From Duodenibacillus sp. (GTDB lineage: Bacteria; Pseudomonadota; Gammaproteobacteria; Burkholderiales; Burkholderiaceae_F), in the NCBI GenBank assembly GCA_017628205.1, contig JAGBZO010000009.1:40188-104187 (forward strand): a DNA stretch of 64,000 nucleotides, read 5' to 3'. Shown piece after piece: positions 17,780 to 26,889 of the stretch (position 1 is its first letter; each line of letters opens with the position of its first letter). Position numbers and translations under genes: made by a program. Below the pieces are notes generated by a model. It was not told the origin of the DNA. It worked only from the letters and a program-made list of their open reading frames with translations, and did not search any database.

Positions 17780-18325
17780 TCAGAGCGATGCCATCCCCAT
17801 ACTGAGCGGAACAATAAATCGCAACGCCAGATTCAGCGCGATAAACAAGACGATCGGCGTAAGATCAAAGCGGCCGATCGTCGGAATGAATCGGCGCAAA
17901 GGACGCAAAAACGGATTGACCAACGTATGCAACAGCGCCATGTTGCCGCTGTATCGAGCGCTTTGAATAAAACTGAATACGCAATAAATAATCAAACCCC
18001 AGATCAACAGATCGATGGCCCAACGAGCTACCATCGCAAACGGAGCCACGGCGTAAGCCAGCGGCGTCATCGGGTAGCCCGTCACTTCACGCATGACGAT
18101 CACTTCGACAACGGCGACAAGAAACGCCGACGCCAACGTCGACCAGTCCCAATTGCCTCGAGGCTTGACGATGTACGCCACCGGATTGACCAACCAATCG
18201 GTCAACTTCCATGCAAAGGCGACGAGGGGATCGCGCGGACTGATGGCCAACGACCACAGGTAAGCCCGCAACAGCAAAAGACTGCCCAACAGTCCCGTAA
18301 TCAAACTAAACAAACTGTACAACAT
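17780..18325 (-). CDS. YggT-family membrane protein
   Basis: 181-residue integral membrane protein with two YggT repeats: LYSLFSLITGLLGSLLLLRAYL plus ITGY-like segments, and LLIWGLIIYCVFSFI followed by the family motif NPFLRPLRRFIP (about 139-150) and FDLTPIVLFIAL. The ATG at 18325 places the start directly before the first membrane helix; a much longer upstream extension would overlap ampD and lacks family similarity. Homologues affect osmotic tolerance or cell shape in some bacteria; the role here is unknown. Confidence 0.9.
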   Translation of the reverse strand: MLYSLFSLITGLLGSLLLLRAYLWSLAISPRDPLVAFAWKLTDWLVNPVAYIVKPRGNWDWSTLASAFLVAVVEVIVMREVTGYPMTPLAYAVAPFAMVARWAIDLLIWGLIIYCVFSFIQSARYSGNMALLHTLVNPFLRPLRRFIPTIGRFDLTPIVLFIALNLALRFIVPLSMGMASL

Positions 18326-18368
18326 GTCGATTCCAAAATAATGTGAGAGGCAAAATCTGGAAAGGATT

Positions 18369-18995
18369 TTAGACGATGCAACCGCTTCCTTGGCGGATGG
18401 CCATTTGCGTTCGAGCGGCCGCACCGACAAAGGATGGACGACCGAATCGATCGGCGTACAACGACAATTTGTACCAATCGAAATAAGGACCGGGATCGGT
18501 TTTACGCCCCGGAGCGATGTCGCTGTGACCGAGGATGTAGGCGGGATGATGACGAGCGTCAATGGCGCTTAGCAATTCGACCAAACGGTCGTATTGCTTG
18601 GCTTCATACGGGACGAAATCGCTTCCTTCGAGCTCGATACCGATGGAAAAATCGTTGCACCGCACCCTACCTAGGAATTGACTCACACCGGCGTGCCACG
18701 CGCGATCGAGTGTGCTGACAAACTGATGCACCTCCCCGTCACGGTCAATATAAAAATGACTGGACACTCGCACGCCTTCCAAACTTTTAAGAACGGGAGC
18801 CCGATCGACGTCCAAGTTTCCGACGAAAAACGACTCGACGCAGTGGGTTCTGAATTCGTAAGGCGGCAACGAAATGCCGTGCAAGACGACCATATCGATC
18901 GTCGTCCCGTCGGGGCGTCGATCACAATGCGTCGTCGGATGCAACCGAACGCAATCCTCCGACAACAGCCACCCGTCCTCGTCGATGCGCAACAC
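18369..18995 (-). CDS. ampD: 1,6-anhydro-N-acetylmuramyl-L-alanine amidase
   Basis: 208-residue cytoplasmic Zn amidase that cleaves the peptide from anhydro-MurNAc during murein recycling. Zn ligands are in VVLHGISLPP (near residue 39), AWHAGVS (near 119) and the final GHSDIAPGRKTDPGP (about 158-172), which also holds the catalytic Lys and Asp. Start MLRIDEDGWLL. It follows the PP0621-like gene by 4 bp and supplies tripeptide that Mpl (11622-12977) reuses. Confidence 0.95.
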   Translation of the reverse strand: MLRIDEDGWLLSEDCVRLHPTTHCDRRPDGTTIDMVVLHGISLPPYEFRTHCVESFFVGNLDVDRAPVLKSLEGVRVSSHFYIDRDGEVHQFVSTLDRAWHAGVSQFLGRVRCNDFSIGIELEGSDFVPYEAKQYDRLVELLSAIDARHHPAYILGHSDIAPGRKTDPGPYFDWYKLSLYADRFGRPSFVGAAARTQMAIRQGSGCIV

Positions 18996-18999
18996 GGGT

Positions 19000-19266
19000 T
19001 CACTCCGCTTCGTTGCGACGGGCGGCCTTCATACGTGCCGTCTTTCGACACTTTTCCGAACAGAAAGACCGTCCGTCACCCAAAACGGCCTCGTCTTCGG
19101 GAAAATGGGTCCCGCAAACCTCGCACTTGATCATCCTGACCGAACTGTACTCGGTCGGTTGCTTGCGCTCTGAGGAGCGACACGAGCGTTTACGCTTGGA
19201 TCGTGCAACGACGATGGCGGCGTAGATCAACGCCGCCAACCCCAACCAAAATAAGATGCGCCCCAT
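19000..19266 (-). CDS. PP0621-family small zinc-finger membrane protein
   Basis: 88 residues. An N-terminal membrane anchor (ILFWLGLAALIYAAIVVA, about 4-21), a basic linker, then a treble-clef-like zinc site: CEVCGTHFPEDEAVLGDG followed by FCSEKCRK. This matches the PP0621 family, usually found beside ampD in betaproteobacteria. It lies 4 bp before ampD and 15 bp after the YpjD-like gene, so it is part of the same operon. Function unknown. Confidence 0.82.
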   Translation of the reverse strand: MGRILFWLGLAALIYAAIVVARSKRKRSCRSSERKQPTEYSSVRMIKCEVCGTHFPEDEAVLGDGRSFCSEKCRKTARMKAARRNEAE

Positions 19267-19281
19267 ACGAGTCGGCTCCCG

Positions 19282-20103
19282 TCAGAGGAAAAGCTCCATG
19301 ATGAAGCTGTAAAGGAAGTAGGCGACAACGAGGGTCGAGAAGCCGACCCAGAACCAGGCCAACGCCTTGCGATTGCGCCAACCGAAGAATCGACGACCGA
19401 TCAACAACACGGCAAAGACGATCCAGGAAACCCACGTCAGAATCGTTTTGTGATCCGTCATAAACAAGACGCCGTGCGTTTCGAAGGTGGCGAACGCACC
19501 GAGCACCAACAAAGCGCTCAGGCAAATGAAACCGCAGGCAATGATGCGATACAAAATGCGTTCCATCGCCATCAGATTCGGCATATTGCTCAACAAACCG
19601 TTGGACGTGACGCGAGTCGGATCCTTCAATTGTTTTTCCACCATCGTGAACAAGACCGCTTGGACGACGGCAATCAGCATGAAGCTGTAGGCGGACAAGG
19701 CCAGCAACAAATGGGTCTTGAAGAGCAAGGACCACTGTTGACTCGGAACGCCGTTACCCGGAAAGAGCGTGGGAGCCAAAACGCCTGCGGCGGCAACCAC
19801 TAAAAAGACGCCCATCAAACCGGACACGCTGCGCCAGAAACTCTCGACAAGAAAAACCGCAACGGCGATAAACAGCGTCAAAGACAACGCCATGGCGAAA
19901 CCGAAAAAGATCATGTCCTGCACGAACATATCGCTGAAAATGGCGGCCCCGTGGCAGACGAAACCGACAAGGGTCAGCCAACGCACGTAAGCCGACGCCT
20001 TCCCGCCTTCCTTGCTCATCGAACGGATGGTGCTGATGCCGCTGATTAAATACAGCACGGACGCGATGGTAAAAAGACTATGCGTAATCGCTATTTGACT
20101 CAT
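19282..20103 (-). CDS. Cytochrome c assembly (CcsA/YpjD-like) inner-membrane protein
   Basis: 273-residue polytopic protein with about eight membrane helices. Conserved His in a HLLLALSAYSFMLIAVVQAVLF segment and HKTILTWVSWIVFAVLL match the CcsA/YpjD (HemX-like) family. It is named for haem handling in related proteins, but YpjD itself has no proven cytochrome role and lacks a clear tryptophan-rich WWD haem motif here. First gene of the YpjD-PP0621-ampD group and divergent from ffh across a 200-bp gap; that gap contains a 7-bp hairpin at 20161-20185. Confidence 0.85.
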   Translation of the reverse strand: MSQIAITHSLFTIASVLYLISGISTIRSMSKEGGKASAYVRWLTLVGFVCHGAAIFSDMFVQDMIFFGFAMALSLTLFIAVAVFLVESFWRSVSGLMGVFLVVAAAGVLAPTLFPGNGVPSQQWSLLFKTHLLLALSAYSFMLIAVVQAVLFTMVEKQLKDPTRVTSNGLLSNMPNLMAMERILYRIIACGFICLSALLVLGAFATFETHGVLFMTDHKTILTWVSWIVFAVLLIGRRFFGWRNRKALAWFWVGFSTLVVAYFLYSFIMELFL

Positions 20104-20303
20104 GGTGAGAAATGCCTTCCAAACTCTGTAATGCAGTCAATACGTTAATTTCGTACGAAAACGGCAAGTCGATTCACATTGCCGTAAAATGCGCCCATAT
20201 ACCTGACGGCATACGGACGTAAGTATGCTGCCGATTCTATAGCGTACTATATCTCGTTTTGCTTAACGCTACGCTTTTCTTTTAGTCTCTAGTCTGTTTA
20301 GAT

Positions 20304-21701
20304 ATGTTAGATAATTTGAGTGCCCGTTTAGCCCGCATTGTCAAAACGATGCGCGGTCAGGCTCGCTTGACCGAAGAAAACACGCGCGACATGTTGCGCG
20401 AAGTCCGTCTGGCATTGTTGGAAGCCGACGTTGCTTTGCCCGTCGTACGTGAGTTGGTCAACAGTATCAAGCAAAAAGCCTTGGGCGAAGAGGTGGTCGG
20501 CAATTTGAACCCCGGTCAGGCATTGGTCGGTGTCGTCGAACGCGAATTGACTCGCATCATCGGCGGGGACGTGCCCGAAGCGGAACGCACCATTCGTTTG
20601 GCTGTCCAGCCGCCCGCCGTCATTTTGTTGGCGGGCTTGCAAGGCGCAGGTAAAACGACCACCGCCGGTAAGTTGGCCAAGTGGTTGAACGAAAATCAGA
20701 AAAAGAAGGTTTTGACCGTTTCCGCCGACGTTTATCGTCCGGCCGCTATCGATCAGCTCAAAACCGTATCCGCACAAGCTCAGGCCGATTTCTTCCCGAG
20801 TCACGTCGGTCAGAAGCCTCTGGATATCGCACGCGACGCGCTCGATCACGCCAAGCGCCACTTCTACGACGTACTGATCGTCGATACGGCCGGCCGTCTG
20901 GCCATTGACGAGGCCATGATGCAGGAAGTCAGCGATCTGGCCCGATTCCTCAACCCGGCCGAAACGCTGTTTGTCATCGACGCGATGCTCGGTCAGGACG
21001 CCGTCAATACGGCCAAGGCCTTTAACGAACGCTTGAATCTGACCGGCGTCATTCTGACCAAGCTCGACGGCGACAGCCGAGGCGGTGCCGCTTTGTCCGT
21101 CCGCATGGTGACGGGCAAGCCGATCAAGTTCGTCGGTATGGGCGAAAAATTGACCGGCTTTGAGGAATTCAATCCTCAACAGATGGCCGGGCGAATTCTC
21201 GGCATGGGCGACATCGTCGCATTGGTCAAGGACGTTCAAAAATCCGTCGACATCGCCGAAGCCCATAAGCTCGCGCAAAAAATCAAGTCGGGCGATCGCT
21301 TCGATCTGGAAGACTTCAGAGCGCAAATCCAACAAATGCGCAACATGGGCAGTTTGTCCAATCTCATCGACAAACTTCCCGCTCAATTCCAAGAAGCCGC
21401 CAGCAAGGTGAACGACAAGGACGCCGATCGCATGATTCGTCGTACCGAGGGCATCATCAACTCCATGACCCCCAAGGAACGTCGCAATCCGGACCTCATC
21501 AAGGCCAGTCGCAAGCGACGCATCGCGGCCGGTGCCGGCGTGTCCGTTCAAGAAGTCAATCGTCTTCTCAAGCAATTTGAACAGACTCGCGACATGATGA
21601 AGAAAATGAAGAGCGGCGGCCTCTCTCGCATGATGCGAGCGCTCGGCGGCATGGGACGCGGTCTGGGCGGCTTCGGAGGATTCGGCGGCTTCGGTCGCTA
21701 A
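20304..21701 (+). CDS. ffh: Signal recognition particle protein Ffh
   Basis: 465-residue SRP GTPase that binds signal sequences and targets ribosomes to the membrane via FtsY. N-domain start MLDNLSARLARIVKTM; G-domain P-loop GLQGAGKTTTAGKLA (about 106-120), VDTAGRLAIDE and TKLDGDSRGGAALS; a Met-rich M-domain from about 300 with RKRRIAAGAGVSVQEVN binding 4.5S RNA. The C-terminus is Gly/Phe-rich. It has its own upstream region divergent from the YpjD-like gene, and the YafS-like methyltransferase starts 12 bp after the stop. Confidence 0.98.
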   Translation: MLDNLSARLARIVKTMRGQARLTEENTRDMLREVRLALLEADVALPVVRELVNSIKQKALGEEVVGNLNPGQALVGVVERELTRIIGGDVPEAERTIRLAVQPPAVILLAGLQGAGKTTTAGKLAKWLNENQKKKVLTVSADVYRPAAIDQLKTVSAQAQADFFPSHVGQKPLDIARDALDHAKRHFYDVLIVDTAGRLAIDEAMMQEVSDLARFLNPAETLFVIDAMLGQDAVNTAKAFNERLNLTGVILTKLDGDSRGGAALSVRMVTGKPIKFVGMGEKLTGFEEFNPQQMAGRILGMGDIVALVKDVQKSVDIAEAHKLAQKIKSGDRFDLEDFRAQIQQMRNMGSLSNLIDKLPAQFQEAASKVNDKDADRMIRRTEGIINSMTPKERRNPDLIKASRKRRIAAGAGVSVQEVNRLLKQFEQTRDMMKKMKSGGLSRMMRALGGMGRGLGGFGGFGGFGR

Positions 21702-21713
21702 ACGAGCTTCTGT

Positions 21714-22469
21714 ATGGCCGATACCGTTACGTGGATCAATTTTCTGACAACCCGAGCCGGCCAAACCGTGTCGGCTTGGGAACGTGCGGTCTTCGCCCGA
21801 CTCAACCGTTCTGTTCAAGGGTTGCGCGCTGTTCAAATCGGCGCGGCCGCCATCGACGCGTTCGAACAGTCCAGCATTTCCCATCGTATCCTGATCGAGG
21901 ACAAAGCCCTTCGACTGGAAGAAAACGATTTACGCCATCTCGTTCTGGCCTCCCCTCATGCGTTACCCATAGAGAGCGAATCAATCGACTATGTCGTTTT
22001 GCCGCATGCTCTAGACAAAAACAACACTGATACAAAAGCGCTTTTGGATGAGGTCATGCGCATTTTGGCGCCAAACGGCATTGTAGCCACCACTTTTTTC
22101 AACGCCAACGGTTCGTGGTGCTGGTTGGAAAAATTCTTTCTCTCGACGCCGCTGCCGAGCGATGCCCGAGCGATTTCGGTCGCCTCCGCTCGCACGGACT
22201 TGTCTTTGGCCGGCTTTTCAATTGAGGGCGGACACTTCGGCGTTTACGGCGTTGGCCGTCAAACAAGCGTACCGCACGCCCTGTTGCCCACTTGGATGGA
22301 CAAGGCGGGCGATCGTTGGTGGCCAACCATGGGGAATGTGGCCTTTCTCTACGCACGAAAACGTGTCAACGGCATGACCCTGGTCGGCAAATCCGCCTTC
22401 CGAAAAGTTCGTCTTCCGATGGGCTCTTCGGTTCTGGCGCACAAACAAGCCGAAGCGGATCAATCCTAA
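21714..22469 (+). CDS. YafS-like SAM-dependent methyltransferase
   Basis: 251-residue class I methyltransferase-like protein. The central segment HALPIESESIDYVVLPHALD, followed by DEVMRILAPNGIVA, matches the post-motif region of Methyltransf_11 proteins. Motif I is degenerate (GLRAVQIGAAAIDAFEQS). The neighbours rnhA and dnaQ give the order methyltransferase-rnhA-dnaQ, the same as yafS-rnhA-dnaQ in E. coli, which supports YafS-family assignment. Substrate unknown. Confidence 0.82.
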   Translation: MADTVTWINFLTTRAGQTVSAWERAVFARLNRSVQGLRAVQIGAAAIDAFEQSSISHRILIEDKALRLEENDLRHLVLASPHALPIESESIDYVVLPHALDKNNTDTKALLDEVMRILAPNGIVATTFFNANGSWCWLEKFFLSTPLPSDARAISVASARTDLSLAGFSIEGGHFGVYGVGRQTSVPHALLPTWMDKAGDRWWPTMGNVAFLYARKRVNGMTLVGKSAFRKVRLPMGSSVLAHKQAEADQS

Positions 22470-22493
22470 TTTTTAGCACCACCTCAATACACT

Positions 22494-22961
22494 ATGTCTT
22501 CTGATTTGCTTTTGGAAATTTGGACCGACGGCGCGTGCAAATTCAACCCGGGGCCTGGCGGCTGGGGCGTTTACATGGTCTACGGTCGACACACGCGCGA
22601 ATTATGCGGCGGTGCCTTGCAAACGACGAACAACCAAATGGAATTGACGGCCGTTATCGAAGCGCTCGGCGCCATCAAACGGCCCTGCCCCGTCCGACTG
22701 CATTTGGACAGCTCCTACGTCAAAGACGGGATTACCAAGTGGATTCACGGGTGGAAAAAGCGCGGTTGGAAAACGGCCGGCGGCGACCCCGTCAAAAACG
22801 AAGAACTTTGGCGTCGACTCGACCAACTCGTGTCTGACTATACGAGCAAAGCGCCTATCGAGTGGTGTTGGGTCAAGGGGCATGCCGGCAATTTCGGCAA
22901 TGAGAAGGCCGACGAGCTGGCCAATCTCGGCGTGGAAAAGGCTCGAGCCGAGCAAGGTTAA
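22494..22961 (+). CDS. rnhA: Ribonuclease HI
   Basis: 155-residue endonuclease that cuts RNA in RNA/DNA hybrids. The four catalytic acids are visible in IWTDGACKFNPGPGGWG, TTNNQMELTAVIEAL, LHLDSSYVKDGI and GNEKADELAN, and the basic protrusion in IHGWKKRGWKT. Standard length. It starts 24 bp after the YafS-like gene and is followed by dnaQ 12 bp later, a widely conserved pair. Confidence 0.98.
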   Translation: MSSDLLLEIWTDGACKFNPGPGGWGVYMVYGRHTRELCGGALQTTNNQMELTAVIEALGAIKRPCPVRLHLDSSYVKDGITKWIHGWKKRGWKTAGGDPVKNEELWRRLDQLVSDYTSKAPIEWCWVKGHAGNFGNEKADELANLGVEKARAEQG

Positions 22962-22973
22962 GGAGTGTTCGCG

Positions 22974-23705
22974 ATGCGTCAAATCTGTCTCGATACGGAA
23001 ACCACCGGCGTGGAGGCCAACAACGGCGATCGAATCGTTGAAATCGGCTGCGTCGAAATCATCGGACGCCAATTGAGCGACGACGAGTGCCACTTCCATC
23101 ATCGCTACGTCAACCCGGAACGCGACGTTCCCGAAGAAGTGGTGCGCGTGCACGGTTTGGACAATGCCTTTTTGGCGGACAAACCCGTCTTTGCCGAAAT
23201 TGCCGATGATTTTTTGCAGTTCGTCAAAGGCGCCGAGCTCATCATTCACAACGCGGAGTTCGACGTCGGCTTTTTGAATGCCGAACTCAAGCGTCTGGGT
23301 AAAGGCCGCATCCAGGACTACTGCCCCAAAATTACGGACAGCCTGGCCATGGCCCGAAGCATCTTCCCGGGGCTCAAAAACACCTTGGACGTCTTGTGCT
23401 CTCGATATGAGATCGACAATTCGGCGCGTAAGTTGCACGGCGCTTTGCTCGACGCCCAGCTGTTGGCCGAAGTCTATTTGGCGATGACGCGCAAGCAAGG
23501 CTCGTTGATCGGAGATACGATCGACGAAGTCGGCGAGAATCTCCCACCGCTGCCCGACGCCTCATTGCTGATCGCCGCACAACTGCCCCAAAACGAACAA
23601 AGCCTTCATGACGACTTCATCGCCATGATCAACAAAAAAAGCAAAAAAGGAGCCATGTGGACCAAGGTCATGTCCCCGTCCGAAACGGCTGATTTATCGG
23701 AATAA
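22974..23705 (+). CDS. dnaQ: DNA polymerase III epsilon subunit (3'-5' proofreading exonuclease)
   Basis: 243-residue proofreading subunit of DNA polymerase III. Exo I is LDTETTGVE (about 5-13), Exo II is IIHNAEFDVGFL near 94 and Exo III is LHGALLDAQLLAEVY near 158. A C-terminal tail after about 190 would bind the alpha subunit. The ATG at 22974 is chosen because GGAG lies 8 nt upstream; a GTG at 22965 is in frame. It follows rnhA closely. Confidence 0.97.
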   Translation: MRQICLDTETTGVEANNGDRIVEIGCVEIIGRQLSDDECHFHHRYVNPERDVPEEVVRVHGLDNAFLADKPVFAEIADDFLQFVKGAELIIHNAEFDVGFLNAELKRLGKGRIQDYCPKITDSLAMARSIFPGLKNTLDVLCSRYEIDNSARKLHGALLDAQLLAEVYLAMTRKQGSLIGDTIDEVGENLPPLPDASLLIAAQLPQNEQSLHDDFIAMINKKSKKGAMWTKVMSPSETADLSE

Positions 23706-23771
23706 TCACTGAATTTATTTGTTTTTTTAATCGACTAACGCCCTCAGTTACGATAAACTAACGGGACCTGA

Positions 23772-23804
23772 GCCGCATATGTCATTCTGTGCGGCGATTT
23801 TTTT
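23772..23804 (+). terminator. Terminator-like hairpin directly before metN
   Basis: A 6-bp GC-rich stem GCCGCA (23772-23777) / TGCGGC (23790-23795) with a 12-nt loop, followed by GATTTTTTT. It ends about 16 bp before the metN ATG. It may end dnaQ transcripts or act as a leader attenuator of metNI; a promoter-like TACGATAAA lies just upstream (about 23749-23757). Confidence 0.6.
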
Positions 23805-23819
23805 CAAACGATAAGAACA

Positions 23820-24872
23820 ATGATTGAACTTCAACACCTTTCTCAGCGTTATGACATGCCCGACGGCGGCGTGTTTCATGCGTTACGCGACGTATCGCTG
23901 TCGATCAAGCAGGGAGAAATCTTCGGCATCATTGGTCGATCCGGTGCGGGCAAGTCGACCCTGGTTCGTTGCATCAATTTCTTGAATCGCCCGACCGAAG
24001 GTACCGTGACCGTCGACGGCAAGTGTCTCAACACCATGAGCGACGCCGAGCTACGCGCCATGCGTCGCAACATCGGCATGATTTTTCAGCACTTCAACAT
24101 CTTGTCTTCCCGTACGGTCTTTGACAACGTGGCCTTCCCGCTCGAATTGATCGGCATGGACAAAGACAAGATTCGCGCCAAAGTCGACCCGCTGCTCGAT
24201 CTCGTCGGTTTGACCGATCATCGCGACAAGTATCCGAATCAATTGTCCGGCGGCCAAAAGCAACGCGTCGGCATCGCCCGCGCTCTGGCCAACGATCCCA
24301 AGGTACTGTTGAGCGACGAAGCCACCAGCGCTTTGGACCCGGAAACGACGATCGCCACGCTTGAACTGCTCAAGAAAATTAACAAAGAACTCGGCCTGAC
24401 GATCGTGATGATCACCCACCAAATGGACGTCGTCAAAGAAATTTGCGACCGCGTGGCCGTCATGGACAAGGGCGCCGTTGTCGAAGAAGGTTTGGTCATC
24501 GACGTGTTCCGCCGTCCGCAACACGACACGACCCGCGCCATGATCGGCAACATCATGGCTCAAGAATTGCCGCACGGCATGGTAGAGCGTCTGCGCTCGC
24601 AGTTGAACGAAAGCACGAATCCGCTGCCCGCTCACATCTTGCGTTTGACCTTCGTCGGTTCTGAAGTAACGCGCCCCGTCATGTCCGAAGCCTCCCGCAT
24701 CTACGGCATCGACTTCAACATTTTGCTCGGTCAAGTCGATGAGGTTCAGGGCAACAGTTTCGGTACGTTGACCGTTCTGACCAATTGCGACTCGGAAACG
24801 TTCAACGAAGTTCTTATGTATTTGCGCAAGCACCACGTCAACGTAGAGGAGGTCACGCATCATGTCATCTGA
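23820..24872 (+). CDS. metN: Methionine ABC importer ATP-binding protein
   Basis: 350-residue ATPase of the D/L-methionine importer. Walker [10 protein letters not shown] (about 39-47), signature [15 protein letters not shown], Walker [17 protein letters not shown], and a C-terminal NIL/ACT-like domain (about 270-345, from [11 protein letters not shown] to [12 protein letters not shown]) that binds methionine and inhibits transport. It overlaps metI by 11 bp. No metQ binding-protein gene is adjacent. The translation start has only a weak ribosome site. Confidence 0.95.
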   Translation: MIELQHLSQRYDMPDGGVFHALRDVSLSIKQGEIFGIIGRSGAGKSTLVRCINFLNRPTEGTVTVDGKCLNTMSDAELRAMRRNIGMIFQHFNILSSRTVFDNVAFPLELIGMDKDKIRAKVDPLLDLVGLTDHRDKYPNQLSGGQKQRVGIARALANDPKVLLSDEATSALDPETTIATLELLKKINKELGLTIVMITHQMDVVKEICDRVAVMDKGAVVEEGLVIDVFRRPQHDTTRAMIGNIMAQELPHGMVERLRSQLNESTNPLPAHILRLTFVGSEVTRPVMSEASRIYGIDFNILLGQVDEVQGNSFGTLTVLTNCDSETFNEVLMYLRKHHVNVEEVTHHVI

Positions 24873-25515
24873 GTTGATGTTCATGCTTTGGGACTCGTTC
24901 GTCGAGACCCTGATCATGGTCGGCTTGTCCGGCGGTATCGGCGCTTTATTCGGAATTCCTCTCGGAATCTTGTTGCACACCAGCGATGTTTCCGGCGTGC
25001 ATCCCATGCCCGTTTTCAACAAAATTCTCGGCTGGATCATTAACGCCGTTCGCTCTACGCCCTTCATCATCTTGCTGGTCGCGATCATTCCGTTGACCCG
25101 CATCATTGCCGGCACCTCCATCGGAACGGCCGCCGCAGTCGTTCCGTTGACGATTGCCGTCGCCCCCTTCATCGCCCGTTTGGTTGAAACCAGCTTGCGC
25201 GAAGTTGACAAGGGACTTGTTGAAGCGGCTCAAGCCATGGGTGCGACGAACCTGCAGATCGTCATGAAGGTCTTGTTGCCCGAAGCCATGCCCGGCATCG
25301 TCGCCGGCCTGACGATCAGTTTGGTCAGCCTCGTCGGTTACTCGGCCATGGCAGGCGCCATCGGTGGCGGCGGTTTGGGCGACATGGGCATTCGCTACGG
25401 CTACCAACGTTTCATGCCCGACGTCATGTTGGCCGTCGTCGTGATCTTGATCGTATTCGTACAAGCCATGCAGAGCTTGGGCGATTACTTGGTGCGTCGT
25501 TTGTCGCATCGCTAA
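24862..25515 (+). CDS. metI: Methionine ABC importer permease
   Basis: 217-residue inner-membrane permease with five helices. Family motifs include [15 protein letters not shown], the coupling-loop region [22 protein letters not shown] (about 121-142) and [20 protein letters not shown]. The start overlaps metN by 11 bp, so the two are translationally coupled. The normal third gene, metQ, is missing downstream; tRNA-Gly follows 75 bp later. Confidence 0.96.
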   Translation: MSSELMFMLWDSFVETLIMVGLSGGIGALFGIPLGILLHTSDVSGVHPMPVFNKILGWIINAVRSTPFIILLVAIIPLTRIIAGTSIGTAAAVVPLTIAVAPFIARLVETSLREVDKGLVEAAQAMGATNLQIVMKVLLPEAMPGIVAGLTISLVSLVGYSAMAGAIGGGGLGDMGIRYGYQRFMPDVMLAVVVILIVFVQAMQSLGDYLVRRLSHR

Positions 25516-25590
25516 TGCCGACGATTCGGACGCCATTTGTGCCGACATGGTGGAAATAGCGTCCGTTTTCGTGCATAATTTCGCGACTAG

Positions 25591-25664
25591 GCGGGCGTAG
25601 TTCAATGGCAGAACGAAAGCTTCCCAAGCTTTATACGAGGGTTCGATTCCCTTCGCCCGCTCCA
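25591..25664 (+). tRNA. tRNA-Gly (anticodon CCC)
   Basis: 74 nt including an encoded CCA end. Acceptor stem GCGGGCG/CGCCCGC, D-arm GTTCAATGGCAGAAC, anticodon stem AAAGC/GCTTT with loop TTCCCAA (anticodon CCC), and T-loop TTCGATT. Very close in plan to E. coli glyU. Confidence 0.96.
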
Positions 25665-25673
25665 GATTCTTTA

Positions 25674-25706
25674 AAAACGGACCACTCCATTAAAGTGGTC
25701 CGTTTT
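25674..25706 (+). terminator. Intrinsic terminator after tRNA-Gly
   Basis: A perfect 13-bp stem (25674-25686 with 25694-25706, AAAACGGACCACT and its complement) and a 7-nt loop. The T-run is short (TTTT, then CG). It ends 24 bp before the trmB ATG. Confidence 0.8.
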
Positions 25707-25730
25707 CGCATGGACTTTTAGTACAACATC

Positions 25731-26453
25731 ATGGCAACCGATCTGACCCCCGAACAGCTCGAAGAACTCAAAAACCGTCATATCCGCAGCTTTGTCATGC
25801 GTCGCGGACATATTTCCGCCGCTCAAAGCCGAGCCATTGACGAACTGTTTCCGACCTATCAGGTTCAGTACAAGAAAGCACCGATCGATGCCGAAGCCGT
25901 TTTCGGCCGCTCCGCTCCCTTGATTCTTGAAATCGGTTGCGGCATGGGCGAAACGACTGCCGCCATTGCCGAAGCGCATCCCGAACTCAATTTCTTGGGT
26001 TGCGAAGTGTTCGTTGCCGGTGTCGGTTCCTTGTCCAAGTTGCTTAACGAAAAGGGCTTGACCAACGTCCGCATCGCCAAGCACGATGCCGTTGAAATCG
26101 TTCGCGACATGATTGCCGAAAACTCCTTGGCAGGCGTACACATTTACTTCCCCGATCCGTGGCGAAAGGCTCGTCATCACAAGCGCCGCCTGATTCAACC
26201 CGAATTCGTCAAGTTGCTCTCTTCTCGCATCGCCCCGGGCGGCTATCTGCACTGCGCCACCGACTGGGAAAATTACGCCGAACAAATGCTTGAAGTGCTT
26301 GAAGGCGAAGAGCAGCTCACCAACCTGCACGGCAAGGGCAACTTCTCTCCCGTCATGGGAAACCCTTTGTGCGAACGTCCTCGCACCAAGTTCCAGGCTC
26401 GCGGTGAACGTCTTGGTTACGGTATTTGGGATCTGGTCTACACCCGTATCTAA
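25731..26453 (+). CDS. trmB: tRNA (guanine-N7-)-methyltransferase
   Basis: 240-residue SAM enzyme that makes m7G46 in tRNA. The N-terminal [16 protein letters not shown] is typical. SAM motif I is [20 protein letters not shown] (about 65-84); [19 protein letters not shown] and [19 protein letters not shown] hold the conserved PDPW catalytic region. Standard length. It directly follows the tRNA-Gly terminator and ends at a bidirectional terminator. Confidence 0.97.
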   Translation: MATDLTPEQLEELKNRHIRSFVMRRGHISAAQSRAIDELFPTYQVQYKKAPIDAEAVFGRSAPLILEIGCGMGETTAAIAEAHPELNFLGCEVFVAGVGSLSKLLNEKGLTNVRIAKHDAVEIVRDMIAENSLAGVHIYFPDPWRKARHHKRRLIQPEFVKLLSSRIAPGGYLHCATDWENYAEQMLEVLEGEEQLTNLHGKGNFSPVMGNPLCERPRTKFQARGERLGYGIWDLVYTRI

Positions 26454-26467
26454 TTTGGTCAATCCGT

Positions 26468-26501
26468 AAAAAAAGCGCTGTTGAAAAACAGCGCTTTTTT
26501 T
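26468..26501. terminator. Bidirectional intrinsic terminator between trmB and hisI
   Basis: A perfect 15-bp stem including an A-run and T-run (26468-26482 with 26487-26501; core AGCGCTGTT) and a GAAA tetraloop. It serves both convergent transcripts. Confidence 0.93.
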
Positions 26502-26505
26502 GCGT

Positions 26506-26886
26506 TTAATGTTTGTACAGTTCGTTCGGATCGGTCAAAACCGGATCGACGACGACCCACTGTTCCTCGTCCAAACGTCGGTAAAAACAGCTTTCACGCC
26601 CCGTATGACAAGCCATTCCGCCGATTTGTTCCACAACATACAACACCGTGTCTCCATCGCAATCGAGACGCACTTCCTTGACGAGTTGGACGTTGCCCGA
26701 CTCTTCTCCCTTGCGCCATAAGCGGCCGCGCGATCGTGAAAAATAGACGCCGCGTCCCGTACGAACGGTTTCTTCCAACGCTTCCCGGTTGGCCCATGCC
26801 ATCATCAACACACGCGCATTGGCGGCGTCCTGGACGATAACGGGCACAAGACCATCTTCATTAAAACTGACCGATTCGATCCACAT
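26506..26886 (-). CDS. hisI: Phosphoribosyl-AMP cyclohydrolase
   Basis: 126-residue Zn/Mg enzyme, third step of histidine synthesis. [12 protein letters not shown] and the metal-binding [14 protein letters not shown] with [12 protein letters not shown] are conserved. It is the monofunctional form: HisE (phosphoribosyl-ATP pyrophosphatase) is neither fused nor next to it, and the operon ends at a terminator after the stop. It starts 3 bp after hisF. Confidence 0.97.
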   Translation of the reverse strand: MWIESVSFNEDGLVPVIVQDAANARVLMMAWANREALEETVRTGRGVYFSRSRGRLWRKGEESGNVQLVKEVRLDCDGDTVLYVVEQIGGMACHTGRESCFYRRLDEEQWVVVDPVLTDPNELYKH

Positions 26887-26889
26887 GGC

